Positions 25,914-34,586 of a DNA stretch of 64,000 bases are shown here, piece after piece. This stretch comes from Candidatus Rokuibacteriota bacterium (GTDB taxonomy: Bacteria; Methylomirabilota; Methylomirabilia; Rokubacteriales; CSP1-6), in contig QHSU01000057.1 in assembly GCA_003220535.1 (NCBI GenBank), forward strand, positions 169,397 through 233,396, written 5' to 3'. The position numbers and the translations under genes are program-made. The stretch's first letter is position 1; each line of letters opens with the position of its first letter. Under the pieces are notes generated by a model that had not been told where the DNA came from, ran no database searches, and saw only the letters and a list, made by a program, of their open reading frames with translations.

Positions 25914-27188
25914 CTACATTTGTTCGCGGAGGGGCAGCGCCAGCAGCTCGAGGACTCGACTCGGCAACCCGCGGCGGCTCCACTTCTTGTACGTCACTGG
26001 CCGCGAGTTGGCGAGGTCCTGCTCGAAGATCTTCTCGAGTCGTTGAGCCGTCTTGACGTCGTACACGGCGACGTTGAGCTCCTCGTTCAGGGCGAACGAG
26101 CGATGATCCAGGTTGGTGCTCCCGATGGTCGCCCAGACGCCATCGATGACCATCGTCTTCGCGTGCAGGAGCGCCGGTCGGTACTCGTAGATCCGGATGC
26201 CGCTCTTGAGGAGACGACCGAACTCCGACCGGCTCGCCTGTCGCACCAGATTGTGGTCGATAGCCCCGGGGATGATCAGGACGACCTGCACGCCCTGCGC
26301 CGAGGCTCCGACGAGCGTGCTGATCATCTTCTCGTCGGGCACGAAGTAGGGATTCGTGATGTGGATGGTACGCTTGGCCGAAGCCAGTGCCAGGAGGAAC
26401 ATCGTGTACATCGCGGTGCTGCCGCCGGCCGGCGAGCTCCGCACGACTTGCGCGTCGACCGAGCCCTTGGAGTCGAGACGGCGACGCGGGAAGTACTCCG
26501 GGCCGCCGAGCGCCACGCCCGTCGCCTCGAGCCAGTTTTCGGCGAAGGCGCCTTGCAGTTGCTCCACCACCGGGCCTTCGAGGCGGACGTCGGTGTCGCG
26601 CCAGTGCCCTTCCTGGCGCCCGTTGCCGCTCCATTTTCCGCTGATGCCGGATCCGCCGGTCACGCCCACCACGCCGTCCACGACGAGGATGCGCCGATGG
26701 TTTCGATAGTTAAAGCGGTCGATCGCGAACGGGCTCAACGGCCGGTAGGTCTCCACGCGGCAGCCGGCGCTGGTCATCGCGTCCCGATGCTCGGGCGGCA
26801 TGGCGAGCGCGCCGACGGCGTCGAGGAGCACGTTGACCTTCACGCCGGCGCGACAGCGCTCGGCGAGCGCGTCGACGATGTCTCTTGCCGGCTGGCCGTC
26901 CTCGAAGACGTACTGGGCGTAGTTGATCGTCGTCCGGGCCTTGCGGATCGCGGCCAGCTTTGCGGGAAAGATCTCCTCGCCGTTCAGGAGGATCTCCACC
27001 CGGTTGCCGCCGACCACGCTGCTGCCGGTGTAGGCGCCGAGCGTCGCCGCGAACTCGGGTCGTTTCACATCGAGCGCCGGAAGCTCGAGATGGGGCGGGA
27101 CGCCGGCACAACCGGCGATGACGGTGAGCAACACGGCGAGGCCCACCCGTGGCGGTCGTAGCCTCGCATCCGCGAAGAAAAGGAGCAT
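25914..27188 (-). CDS. Phospholipase D-like / cardiolipin synthase-like lipoprotein
   Basis: A 424-residue PLD-superfamily protein. The N terminus has a lipoprotein signal with lipobox VIAGC (Cys 27), so it is probably anchored in the envelope. The second HKD motif is intact (HAKTMVIDG, His 342, Lys 344, Asp 349, followed by GSTNLDHRSF). The first reads NHRRILVVDG, with Arg 166 in place of the usual Lys, although GGSGISGKW follows normally. Cardiolipin synthases use both motifs in phosphatidyl transfer, so the Lys to Arg change may reduce or alter activity. It lies upstream of the NAPE-PLD-like gene on the same strand. Confidence 0.88.
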   Translation of the reverse strand: MLLFFADARLRPPRVGLAVLLTVIAGCAGVPPHLELPALDVKRPEFAATLGAYTGSSVVGGNRVEILLNGEEIFPAKLAAIRKARTTINYAQYVFEDGQPARDIVDALAERCRAGVKVNVLLDAVGALAMPPEHRDAMTSAGCRVETYRPLSPFAIDRFNYRNHRRILVVDGVVGVTGGSGISGKWSGNGRQEGHWRDTDVRLEGPVVEQLQGAFAENWLEATGVALGGPEYFPRRRLDSKGSVDAQVVRSSPAGGSTAMYTMFLLALASAKRTIHITNPYFVPDEKMISTLVGASAQGVQVVLIIPGAIDHNLVRQASRSEFGRLLKSGIRIYEYRPALLHAKTMVIDGVWATIGSTNLDHRSFALNEELNVAVYDVKTAQRLEKIFEQDLANSRPVTYKKWSRRGLPSRVLELLALPLREQM

Positions 27189-27490
27189 GACGGTTTCCCT
27201 CTCGTCTGGTCTCGACTGACGATTGCAGCGAGCAAGCGGGATACCATCGCTAACAGAGCGCGCATGCTGCCGCGACCGCCGAGGGCCCGCGTAGGATCTA
27301 CCCGGCGACCGCGTAAGATCTACCGTTCACGTGCCTCGTCCGCGGGGTAATCCCTCGAATCCGTCGACACCCCAGCCACTTAGCAACGCCCTCCGCCGAT
27401 GGCAAGGTCATTGCTGGTCTCACGGTGTGGGGAGCAGTGTGAACGAGTTCGATATCTCTCTATAACGTGAGACCGAGGAGGGCAGAAACG
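27189..27490. other. Divergent intergenic region, PLD-like and BON genes
   Basis: About 300 bp, no gene seen. A short imperfect direct repeat (CCGCGTAGGATCTACC / GACCGCGTAAGATCTACC, about 27287-27324) precedes the BON gene promoter area. Base composition falls in the last 100 bp before ATG 27491. Confidence 0.45.
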
Positions 27491-28102
27491 ATGCGTGACT
27501 ACTCCATGACCGCGGCCGCGTTCCTGGCCGCCGTGCTCTGCGCGGCGCCGCTGGGCGCCAGTGCCGCCGACAAGACGGATCAGCCTCAAGGGAAGATGGA
27601 TCAGGCTCAGGAGAAGGTGAAGGAGACCGCGCAAGGCGTGAAGGGCGCGGTCAGCGACAGCTGGATCACGTCGAAGACCAAGATCGCGCTCTTCGCAGAC
27701 GACAGAGTCAAGGGCCGCGAGGTGAGCGTCGAGACGGTCAAAGGCGAAGTCTACCTGCGCGGCAAGGTCGACTCGGAAGAGGCGAAGACCGCCGCCGCGG
27801 AGGTCGCCAAGGGGAGCGAGGGTGTCAAGAACGTGAAGAACGATCTCCAGGTCGTGCCGCCGACCGCCCGCAAGGCCGTCACGGCCGATGACAAGCAGAT
27901 CACCAAGGCCGTGGAGTCCCGCCTGCACAAGGACCCACAGCTGAAGAAGATCGATGTGCGCACCGACAACGGCGTGGTGATGCTGAGCGGCGAGGTGCCG
28001 AACATCTCGGTGGCCGCGAAGGCGTCAGAGATGGCCCATCGGGTCGATGGTGTCAAGTCGGTCAAGAACGAGCTGAGAGTGGCTCAGGCGAAGGCTAACT
28101 AG
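27491..28102 (+). CDS. Periplasmic BON domain protein (two BON domains)
   Basis: A 203-residue exported protein. ATG 27491 follows GAGGAGG at a proper distance; the signal peptide ends near GASA|ADK. A short Gln/Lys-rich linker (QAQEKVKETAQGVKG) leads to BON1 (SWITSKTKIALFADDRVKG to GVKNVKNDL) and BON2 (DDKQITKAVESRLHKDPQLK to GVKSVKNEL), each with the conserved Gly pattern. BON domains bind phospholipid membranes, as in OsmY, and the class is often induced by osmotic or envelope stress. It sits beside CsbD and DUF3309 genes, supporting a stress role. Confidence 0.9.
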   Translation: MRDYSMTAAAFLAAVLCAAPLGASAADKTDQPQGKMDQAQEKVKETAQGVKGAVSDSWITSKTKIALFADDRVKGREVSVETVKGEVYLRGKVDSEEAKTAAAEVAKGSEGVKNVKNDLQVVPPTARKAVTADDKQITKAVESRLHKDPQLKKIDVRTDNGVVMLSGEVPNISVAAKASEMAHRVDGVKSVKNELRVAQAKAN

Positions 28103-28185
28103 ACTTCGCGCACGTCTCACGCACGACGAGAGCGAGCGGGTCCTGAAAGTCTCGAGCGGCCCGCCCGCTCTCGCTGTGTCACCGC

Positions 28186-28413
28186 CTACCGCCGAGCGGC
28201 GTCGCCCATTTCGGAGTCGTACCGCTCGAAGCGCTTCTTGATCTCTCGCTCAGCCTGCTCGCGCTCCCAACCGTATCGCTCCTGCAGCGTGCCGGCGAGC
28301 TTGTCCATCGTGCCATCGATGCGGTCCAGGTCGTCGTCGGTGAGCTTGCCCCACCACTGCTTGACCTGACCGCGCATCTGCTTCCACTTGCCAGAGAGGA
28401 TGTCCTGATTCAT
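28186..28413 (-). CDS. CsbD family stress protein
   Basis: A 75-residue hydrophilic protein with the CsbD signature MNQDILSGKWKQMRGQVKQW, then WGKLTDDDLDRIDG and an amphipathic C-terminal half. AGGAGGG precedes ATG 28413. CsbD/YjbJ proteins are general-stress or desiccation markers with no known enzymatic activity. It is convergent with the BON gene; the 83-bp gap between them holds an imperfect GC-rich stem (GAGCGGG/CCCGCTC) that may end transcription both ways. Confidence 0.93.
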   Translation of the reverse strand: MNQDILSGKWKQMRGQVKQWWGKLTDDDLDRIDGTMDKLAGTLQERYGWEREQAEREIKKRFERYDSEMGDAARR

Positions 28414-28668
28414 AGATTGTGTCCCTCCTTTCAAATGTCCGTACGTCGGACACCTCGCCGAGCCAGCAAGACACGTGCCTTCCATGTGCGGCCACGACGA
28501 CGGGACGTCGAAGCGGACGCCGGCAGGACTTACCTGGTAAATCCGTCTTGGCGGATGCCGCGTGACGCGCAGTGCGCCGTCGTGATTGCCCGGCGCGCTT
28601 GGCATCGCGGCTGCACGCGTCTCCCAGTGAGGTACGATCCATGACACACCATTGCGAGGGAAACGAAC

Positions 28669-28824
28669 ATGCTGTCGACGATCCTGATCGTCGTACTGGT
28701 GCTGATCCTGATCGGCGCCTTGCCGACGTGGCCCTATAGCTCCGGCTGGGGCTTCTACCCGAGCGGAGGTCTCGGCCTGATCTTGCTCATCGTCCTCATC
28801 CTGGTCTTGACCGGACGCGTGTAA
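28669..28824 (+). CDS. DUF3309 small membrane protein
   Basis: A 51-residue protein. Two hydrophobic helices flank the highly typical centre ALPTWPYSSGWGFYPSGG, which is the hallmark of DUF3309. The helices are MLSTILIVVLVLILIG and LGLILLIVLILVL, and the chain ends TGRV. ATG 28669 has GAGGGA about 8 nt upstream. Function is unknown; the family is frequent beside stress genes in soil bacteria, which fits the neighbouring CsbD, BON and ferritin-like genes. Confidence 0.9.
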   Translation: MLSTILIVVLVLILIGALPTWPYSSGWGFYPSGGLGLILLIVLILVLTGRV

Positions 28825-28881
28825 TGCACCGCGCGCCGCCGCCCGTCGCCGGCCGAGGCGCGACGATGAAAGGGGGCTCTC

Positions 28882-29427
28882 GTGTCCAAAGAGCTCCGCC
28901 GGCGAGCGCGCCAGCACATCGAGCGCGGCGCCGTCACCGACGGATACCGCGCGGACCGTGAGACCGTGCTGCGCATCCTGAACGAAGCGCTGGCCACCGA
29001 GATCGTGTGCGTCCTGCGCTACAAGCGGCACTACTACATGGCGGCCGGGATCCACGCGGGCGCCGTCGCCGAGGAGTTTCTCGAGCACGCCACGGAGGAG
29101 CAGAGCCACGCGGACAGGATCGCCGAGCGCATCACCCAGCTCGGGGGCGGCCCGGACCCTGACCCGGCGGACCTTGCCAATCGCAGCCACTCGGAGTACG
29201 TAGAGGGCGAGGGACTGCTCGAGATGATCCGGGAGAACCTGGTGGCCGAGCGCATCGTCATCGAGTCGTACTCCGAGATGATCCGATATCTCGGCGAGGA
29301 CGATCCGACGACGCGGCGCATGCTGGAGGAGATCCTGGCCAACGAGGAGGACCACGCCGACGATCTGCGGACCCTCCTCGAGACGCTCGGTAAGGATGAG
29401 CGAGAGAGGCCCGAGCGGGAGGGCTGA
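28882..29427 (+). CDS. Ferritin-like (bacterioferritin-type) protein
   Basis: A 181-residue four-helix protein starting at GTG 28882 with AAAGGGGG upstream. Di-iron ligands are visible in order: ALATEIVCVLRY (Glu), EEFLEHATEEQSHADRI (Glu and ExxH), ENLVAERIVIESY (Glu) and LANEEDHADDL (ExxH). It should bind a di-metal centre and may oxidise and store iron or detoxify peroxide. Its last 32 bp overlap the start of the methyltransferase gene, so the two are likely translated together. Confidence 0.9.
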   Translation: MSKELRRRARQHIERGAVTDGYRADRETVLRILNEALATEIVCVLRYKRHYYMAAGIHAGAVAEEFLEHATEEQSHADRIAERITQLGGGPDPDPADLANRSHSEYVEGEGLLEMIRENLVAERIVIESYSEMIRYLGEDDPTTRRMLEEILANEEDHADDLRTLLETLGKDERERPEREG

Positions 29428-30064
29428 GTCCGCTGCGAGTCGCCTCGTCGCCCTCGAGCGACCACCGTGGAGCCCGTGGGCGCACGAGTACGCACGCACG
29501 CCCGATCGTTTCATCTGGGGCACGCAGGCCTCCCCCCTGGCCCGGGAGGCGGCGGACCGCCTGAGGGGCCGCGCCCACGTGCTCGACCTGGGTTGTGGCG
29601 AGGGCCGCGACAGCGTCTTCTTCGCCGAACAGGGGCACGACGTGGTCGGCGTCGAGCTCTCGCTCGATGGGCTCAAGAAAGCCACGCGGCTGGCGGGTGA
29701 CCACCGAGTGCGCGTGCCCTGGGTCTGCGCGGCGATGCCGGACCTGCCCGTGCGGGGCCCGTTCGATCTCGTCTACTCCTGCGGGTCGATCCACTACGTG
29801 GCCCGGCGCGATCGAGAGCGGCTGTTCCGTCGGCTCCGTGAGCTCACGGCGCCCGGCGGATACCATGCGCACATCGTGTTCACGGAGCGACGGATCTATC
29901 GCGAGAAGGACGAAATCGTCCACTACTTCGCGCGGCGCGAGCTGCGTGAGGCCTATCGCGACTGGATCATCCTGCGGCACGCGGAAGGGCTCATCCCCTG
30001 CGCCCAGGACGGCGTGCGCCACCTTCACAGCGTGGAGACCATCCTGGTCCGCCAGCGATCATGA
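29396..30064 (+). CDS. Class I SAM-dependent methyltransferase, TehB-like
   Basis: A 222-residue methyltransferase. Motif I is VLDLGCGEGRDSVFFAEQG, typical of TehB/thiopurine-type enzymes; motif II GVELSLDGL and motif IV FDLVYSCGSIHYV follow. ATG 29396 lies inside the ferritin-like gene (32-bp overlap) and its stop overlaps the next start (ATGA). Tellurite- or thiol-methylating relatives would fit a stress operon, but the acceptor is unknown. Confidence 0.88.
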   Translation: MSERGPSGRAESAASRLVALERPPWSPWAHEYARTPDRFIWGTQASPLAREAADRLRGRAHVLDLGCGEGRDSVFFAEQGHDVVGVELSLDGLKKATRLAGDHRVRVPWVCAAMPDLPVRGPFDLVYSCGSIHYVARRDRERLFRRLRELTAPGGYHAHIVFTERRIYREKDEIVHYFARRELREAYRDWIILRHAEGLIPCAQDGVRHLHSVETILVRQRS

Positions 30065-30819
30065 CCGGTCGCGCCCGAGTCCTCGCGGCCGTTGCCGCCG
30101 TCCTCACGCTCACGGTGGCGAGCTCCGCGGCCGTCACACCGCCGGCCAGCGGCCCCGTCCTGGAGGCGTGGAGGCTCCTCAGCACCTTTCATGAAGATCG
30201 AGCCCGGCTCGATCGGGCGCGCGACCTGCTCGAGGGCGAGGTGGCGCAGACACCGACGCTGGAGGCGCTCCTCCTCCTGTCCTGGGTACATCTCACGTGG
30301 GCCGACTACCGGGCGACTACGACCGAGGCGAAGCTGGCGAGCTACGAGCGCGGTCGGGACGTCGCCAAGCGCGCCATCGAGCTGGCGCCGCGCAGCCCCG
30401 ACGCGCACCTCTGGTATGCCGCGAACCTTGGACGGTGGGCCATCGCGAAGGGGAAGCTCCGCGCCGCCTTTCTCCTTTCCACCCTGAGGCAAGAAATCCA
30501 GACGATTCTCGAGCTCGATCCCGACCATGTCCCCGGCCTGGCGCTGGCCGGCTCGTTCTATCTCGAGACGCCCGGGATGTTCGGCGGCGATGTCCCGCGC
30601 GCCGAGGGGTATCTCCGGAAGGCGCTCACGCTCGATCCACACTTCACGCGCGCCCGCATCGAGCTGGCCCGCTGTCTCATCGAGCAAAGCCGCTACGACG
30701 AGGCGCGAGAGCAGCTCAAGCAGGTGATCGACGAGCGGCGACCGAGCTACAAGGCCGACTGGGTCGCGCGCCATCGGCCCACCGCCGAGCGGTTGCTGGC
30801 CGAGATTCGCACCAGGTGA
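30061..30819 (+). CDS. Exported TPR protein (TRAP-associated TatT-like)
   Basis: A 252-residue protein with a signal peptide (VLAAVAAVLTLTVASSAAV). It is built of helical TPR-like repeats, best seen in RARIELARCLIEQSRYDEAR. The segment FYLETPGMFGGDVPRAEGYL resembles the TatT family, periplasmic TPR partners of some TRAP transporters. No TRAP genes are nearby, so that link is family knowledge only. It overlaps the methyltransferase stop by 4 bp and is the last gene of the ferritin-methyltransferase-TPR operon. Confidence 0.78.
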   Translation: MTGRARVLAAVAAVLTLTVASSAAVTPPASGPVLEAWRLLSTFHEDRARLDRARDLLEGEVAQTPTLEALLLLSWVHLTWADYRATTTEAKLASYERGRDVAKRAIELAPRSPDAHLWYAANLGRWAIAKGKLRAAFLLSTLRQEIQTILELDPDHVPGLALAGSFYLETPGMFGGDVPRAEGYLRKALTLDPHFTRARIELARCLIEQSRYDEAREQLKQVIDERRPSYKADWVARHRPTAERLLAEIRTR

Positions 30820-30883
30820 CCCCGGCCCCCGGCGGGCCTGCCCGTGTCCGCTGTCTCCGATCGTCGTGCAGTCAAGCACACCC

Positions 30884-31729
30884 ATGAGAGGGAAGACCTG
30901 CATCGTCACCGGGGCGAGCTCCGGGATCGGCAAGGAGACGGCGCTCGCGCTCGCCCGGGCCGGCGCCACGGTCGCCGTCGTGTGTCGGACGCACGAGACG
31001 GGAGAGCGTGCCGTCACCGAGATCAGGCAGCGAAGCCAGAGCTCGGACGTGGCGCTCTTCGTCGCCGATCTCGCGTCGCAGCGCGCGGTCCGCATGCTCG
31101 CGGCCGAGCTCGCCACGGCACTGCCTCGCGTCGACGTGCTCGTCAACAACGCAGGGCTGATCATGGGCGACCGCGCCCTGACCGAGGACGGGCTCGAGAC
31201 CACGTTCGCGGTGAACCACATCGCCTCCTTCCTGCTCACGCGCCTGCTCGAGCCGAAGCTCACCGCAAGCGCGCCGGCGCGGGTCGTCAACGTCGCGTCG
31301 AAGGCGCACCAGTCCGGGACGCTCCGGTTCGACGACCTCATGGGGACCAGGGCGTACGACGGCTGGAAGGCTTACGCCCAGTCGAAGCTCGCCAACGTCG
31401 TGTTCACTTACGAGCTCGCCCGTCGGCTCGCCGGTACCGGCGTGACGGCGAACTGCCTGCACCCCGGCGTGATCGCGACCAACTTCGGGAACGCCGGCCC
31501 GCCCCTGATCCGGGTCGGCATCCGCCTGGCCGGCCCGTTCTTGAAAGCCCCGGCCCAGGGGGCCGCGACTTCGATCTATCTCGCCTCGTCGCCCGAGGTC
31601 GAGGGGGTGAGCGGTAAGTACTTCGTGGACAAGCGCGAGACCCGGTCGAGCGATGAATCGTATGACCTCGCGGTCGCGGCGCGACTCTGGAGGATCAGCG
31701 AGGAGTTGACGGCTGCGGCCGTCTCCTGA
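30884..31729 (+). CDS. SDR family oxidoreductase, retinol dehydrogenase-like
   Basis: A 281-residue SDR beginning MRGKTCIVTGASSGIGKETA, typical of the retinol-dehydrogenase/WWOX group, with CRTHETGE after beta-2 (Arg, NADP preference), VNNAGLIMG, NVASKAHQSG and YAQSKLANVV. A GTG at 30866 adds six residues and cannot be excluded; neither start has a clear ribosome-binding site. These enzymes reduce hydrophobic aldehydes and ketones. The GMC oxidoreductase gene follows after 16 bp. Confidence 0.9.
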   Translation: MRGKTCIVTGASSGIGKETALALARAGATVAVVCRTHETGERAVTEIRQRSQSSDVALFVADLASQRAVRMLAAELATALPRVDVLVNNAGLIMGDRALTEDGLETTFAVNHIASFLLTRLLEPKLTASAPARVVNVASKAHQSGTLRFDDLMGTRAYDGWKAYAQSKLANVVFTYELARRLAGTGVTANCLHPGVIATNFGNAGPPLIRVGIRLAGPFLKAPAQGAATSIYLASSPEVEGVSGKYFVDKRETRSSDESYDLAVAARLWRISEELTAAAVS

Positions 31730-31745
31730 TATTGGCCATTCCCGA

Positions 31746-33344
31746 ATGGCCACCGACGACCGGATCGACGTGCTCGTGATCGGCGCCGGCGCCGCCGGAG
31801 CCGCCGTCGCGTGGAGGCTCGCGGGCGCGGGCATCGGCGTGGTGTGCCTAGAGCAGGGCGACTGGGTCGATCCGCGGGCCTATCCGCACTGGCGGACCGA
31901 CTGGGAGCTGCATCGGAACACCGACTGGAGCGCCGAGCCCAACGTGCGGCGGCTTCCCCAGGACTATCCCGTCAACGACACAGCCTCGTCGATCTCGCCG
32001 CTGATGTACAACGCCGTGGGCGGGAGCACGATCCACTGGAGCGCGCACTTCCCGCGTTTTCGCCCGTCGGACTTTCGAGTGCGCAGCCTCGACGGCGTGG
32101 CCGACGACTGGCCCATCGACTACGCGACGCTCGAGCCGTTCTTCGACCTGAACGACCGCATGATGGGCGTGGCCGGGATCACGGGCGATCCCGCCTATCC
32201 CGCGAAGTCGCCACGCCAGACTCCGCCGATCCCGCTCGACACGCTCGGCGGCACCATCGCGCGGGGCTTCGACCGTCTCGGCTGGCACTGGTGGCCTTCG
32301 GACAGCGCCATCCTCACGCGCGAGTACGACGGCCGCCGGGCCTGCAACAACTGCGGCCCGTGCGATCTGGGGTGCCCGATCGGGGCCAAGGCGAGCACCG
32401 ACGTCACCTACTGGCCCAAGGCGCTCGCAGCGGGCGCGCGGCTCGTCACGCGCGCACGCGTGCGCGAGATCACGCTCGGACCCGATGGGCTCGCCGACGG
32501 CGCGGTCTACCACGACCGCGACGGGCGGGTGCGCGAGCAGAAGGCCCGCGCGATCGTGCTGGCGGCCAACGGCATCGGCACGCCACGACTCTTGCTGAAC
32601 TCGCGCTCGGCGCGGTTTCCCGACGGGCTGGCCAATCGCAGCGGCCTCGTGGGTCGGAACCTCATGTTCCATCCGTATGCGATGGTGCGCGGCGCCTTCG
32701 ATCGGCCCCTCGGCGGTCACCGCGGCCCGATCGGCTGCAGCATCATCAGCCAGGAGTTCTACGAGACCGATCTCTCGCGCGGCTTCGTGCGCGGCTACTC
32801 GTTCCAGGTGGCCCGGGGGCTGTCGCCGATCGCCTCGGCGATGGGTGGCTCGGTCGGTGACCGCGTGCCGTGGGGCCGAGCGCACCGGCGAGCCTACGAC
32901 GAGCGCTTCGACCGCACGATCACCGTCGCGATCATCGGCGAGGATCTGCCCGAGCCGGGCAACCGCGTGGATCTCGATCCGACGCTCGTCGACGGCCACG
33001 GCATTCCGGCGCCGCGCGTGTCGTACACGCTCAGCGAGAACAGCCGGCGGATGCTCGATCACGGCATCGCGCGCGCTCGCGAGGCGCTGGAGGCGGCCGG
33101 CGCCCGCGCGGTCGCCTTCAACCCGCTTCTGCGGGCCGGAGGCTGGCACCTCATGGGGACGGCGCGCATGGGGCGGGATCCGGCCACGTCGGCGATCGAC
33201 GCCGAGGGACGATGCCACGACGTGCCGAATCTCTACATCGTCGACGGCAGCACCATCGTGACCTGCGCCGGGGTGAACCCGACCTCGACGATCCAGGCCG
33301 TGGCTCTCTACATCGCCGACGGGATGATCCGGAGGCGGTCGTGA
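31746..33344 (+). CDS. GMC family oxidoreductase, gluconate 2-dehydrogenase large-subunit-like
   Basis: A 532-residue FAD-dependent GMC oxidoreductase. The N-terminal dinucleotide motif is VIGAGAAGAAVAWRL, then NAVGGSTIHWSAHFPRF. The four-cysteine segment CNNCGPCDLGCPIGAK lies near residue 200; relatives in membrane-bound sugar/gluconate dehydrogenases have such a Cys-rich loop. C-terminal GMC blocks are WHLMGTARMG (His of the active-site pair) and IVDGSTIVTCAGVNPT. No Tat leader is seen. It overlaps by 4 bp (GTGA) with a small-subunit gene, so the enzyme is probably a two-component dehydrogenase passing electrons to the respiratory chain; the alcohol or sugar acid substrate is unknown. Confidence 0.9.
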   Translation: MATDDRIDVLVIGAGAAGAAVAWRLAGAGIGVVCLEQGDWVDPRAYPHWRTDWELHRNTDWSAEPNVRRLPQDYPVNDTASSISPLMYNAVGGSTIHWSAHFPRFRPSDFRVRSLDGVADDWPIDYATLEPFFDLNDRMMGVAGITGDPAYPAKSPRQTPPIPLDTLGGTIARGFDRLGWHWWPSDSAILTREYDGRRACNNCGPCDLGCPIGAKASTDVTYWPKALAAGARLVTRARVREITLGPDGLADGAVYHDRDGRVREQKARAIVLAANGIGTPRLLLNSRSARFPDGLANRSGLVGRNLMFHPYAMVRGAFDRPLGGHRGPIGCSIISQEFYETDLSRGFVRGYSFQVARGLSPIASAMGGSVGDRVPWGRAHRRAYDERFDRTITVAIIGEDLPEPGNRVDLDPTLVDGHGIPAPRVSYTLSENSRRMLDHGIARAREALEAAGARAVAFNPLLRAGGWHLMGTARMGRDPATSAIDAEGRCHDVPNLYIVDGSTIVTCAGVNPTSTIQAVALYIADGMIRRRS

Positions 33345-33793
33345 CGCCGGGAGCGCTCGACGCGCGCCGAGATGTGCTGGCCCTGGTGCTCGACACCCTC
33401 GTGCCGGCGAGCGGGGACTTCCCGGGGGCGGGCGCCGTGGCGCTCGACCACGTCCTCGGCGTCGCCGCCGCATCCGCCGAGCTCGAGTCGCTCCTGTCAC
33501 GAGGGCTCGAGGCGATCGACGAGGCCGCGCGAATCGGCGGCGTCGGTGGCTTCGCTCGGCTCGGGCCGGAGGACCGCGAGAACGCTCTGCGGCGCGTCGA
33601 GCAGTCGCACGCCGAGCTCTTCGAGGTACTCGTGCGTCACACGTACAACGGGTACTACGGGCACCCGACGGTCGTCGCGCGACTCGGGCTCGATCCCTCG
33701 CCGCTGCACCCGCGCGGTCACCGGACCGAGACCGCGGATGGGCCCGATCTCGCTCGCGTCACCGCACGAGGTCCGATCTACCGGAGGACATAG
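33341..33793 (+). CDS. Gluconate 2-dehydrogenase subunit 3 family protein
   Basis: A 150-residue protein starting at GTG 33341, which overlaps the GMC stop. It has the small-subunit layout: VLALVLDTLVPASGDFPGAG at the N terminus and VRHTYNGYYGHPTVVARLGL near the C terminus. Subunit 3 normally carries a twin-arginine signal that exports the folded complex; here I see no RR motif, so the complex may stay cytoplasmic or use a different route. Pairing with the GMC gene is the strongest functional evidence. Confidence 0.82.
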   Translation: MTPGALDARRDVLALVLDTLVPASGDFPGAGAVALDHVLGVAAASAELESLLSRGLEAIDEAARIGGVGGFARLGPEDRENALRRVEQSHAELFEVLVRHTYNGYYGHPTVVARLGLDPSPLHPRGHRTETADGPDLARVTARGPIYRRT

Positions 33794-33889
33794 TGGAGGT
33801 CGCGCACGATTGGCGCCCTGCCGGCGAGATGTCGCCGCCTGGCGACATTGACGGCCGCCGACGTGGTGGCTAGAGTCGCGCGAGAGGCC

Positions 33890-34468
33890 ATGCCTGGAAC
33901 CGGGCTCCCGATCAAGCGGTGGCGGCGGGTCGAGTACGAGCAGCTCGTGGAGAAGGGCGTCTTCACGCCCGGCGATCGTGTCGAGCTGATCGACGGCCTG
34001 CTGGTGGTGGCCGAGCCACAGAGCTCGCCCCACTACGCCGCGCTCAGGCTCGTCGAGCGGGCGCTCGCGCGCGCGTTCGGCGAGGGCTGGGACGTGCGCG
34101 CCCAGGCGCCGATCGCGCTCGACGATACGTCGGAGCCCGAGCCCGACGTGGCAGTCGTCCGTGGCACGCTCCGCGACTACGTCGCGGCACATCCCGCCGA
34201 TCCCGTGCTCGTGGTGGAAGTCGCACTCACGAGCCTCGACTTCGACCGCGAGCACAAAGCGAGCCTCTACGCGCGCGCCGGTCGTCCCGAGTACTGGATC
34301 GTCAACCTGGTCGATCGCGTGCTCGAGGTGCGTCGCGATCCCGCGCCCGCACCCTCGGCGCCCTATGGATGGGACTACAACACCATGGAGGCGTTCGGCG
34401 CCACCGACCTGGTGCGTGCGCTCGCCGCTCCGGCCGCTCCGATCGCGGTTGCCGAGCTCCTGCCGTAG
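33890..34468 (+). CDS. Uma2 family (DUF820) putative restriction-endonuclease-fold protein
   Basis: A 192-residue Uma2 protein with a PD-(D/E)XK-like core: FTPGDRVELIDGLLVV, then PDVAVVRGT (Asp), LVVEVALTS (Glu) and the following DREHKASLYARAGRPEYWIV. ATG 33890 has GAGAGG upstream; TTG 33848 would add 14 residues. Uma2 proteins occur singly in many environmental genomes; a nuclease role is inferred from fold and not demonstrated generally. No methyltransferase or other defence gene is adjacent. Confidence 0.88.
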   Translation: MPGTGLPIKRWRRVEYEQLVEKGVFTPGDRVELIDGLLVVAEPQSSPHYAALRLVERALARAFGEGWDVRAQAPIALDDTSEPEPDVAVVRGTLRDYVAAHPADPVLVVEVALTSLDFDREHKASLYARAGRPEYWIVNLVDRVLEVRRDPAPAPSAPYGWDYNTMEAFGATDLVRALAAPAAPIAVAELLP

Positions 34469-34542
34469 CGCCGGCGTGCAAATCGGATGACCGAATCAAA
34501 CGGCGTGTGTTCGATGGGCCCTGCCCCGTATGATGGGCGCTG

Positions 34543-34580
34543 TTGGCGAGGGGAGTAGGCGAGGGGGAGTAGGCGAGGGG
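34543..34580 (+). repeat. Short tandem repeat carrying the ribosome-binding site of the GGT-like gene
   Basis: Three near-identical 13-14-bp units of the type GGCGAGGGGAGTA run up to the start of the gamma-glutamyltransferase gene. Each unit contains a GAGGGG Shine-Dalgarno-like core; the last lies at a working distance from ATG 34587. Confidence 0.65.
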
Positions 34581-34586
34581 GTGTCC

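Noticed and set aside
27467..27490. Longer start for the BON protein
   Set aside because: The upstream codons lack a ribosome-binding site and would precede an otherwise complete signal peptide; ATG 27491 follows GAGGAGG.
33890..34468. Restriction-modification or defence island around the Uma2 protein
   Set aside because: No methyltransferase, helicase or other defence gene lies nearby; Uma2 genes commonly occur alone.
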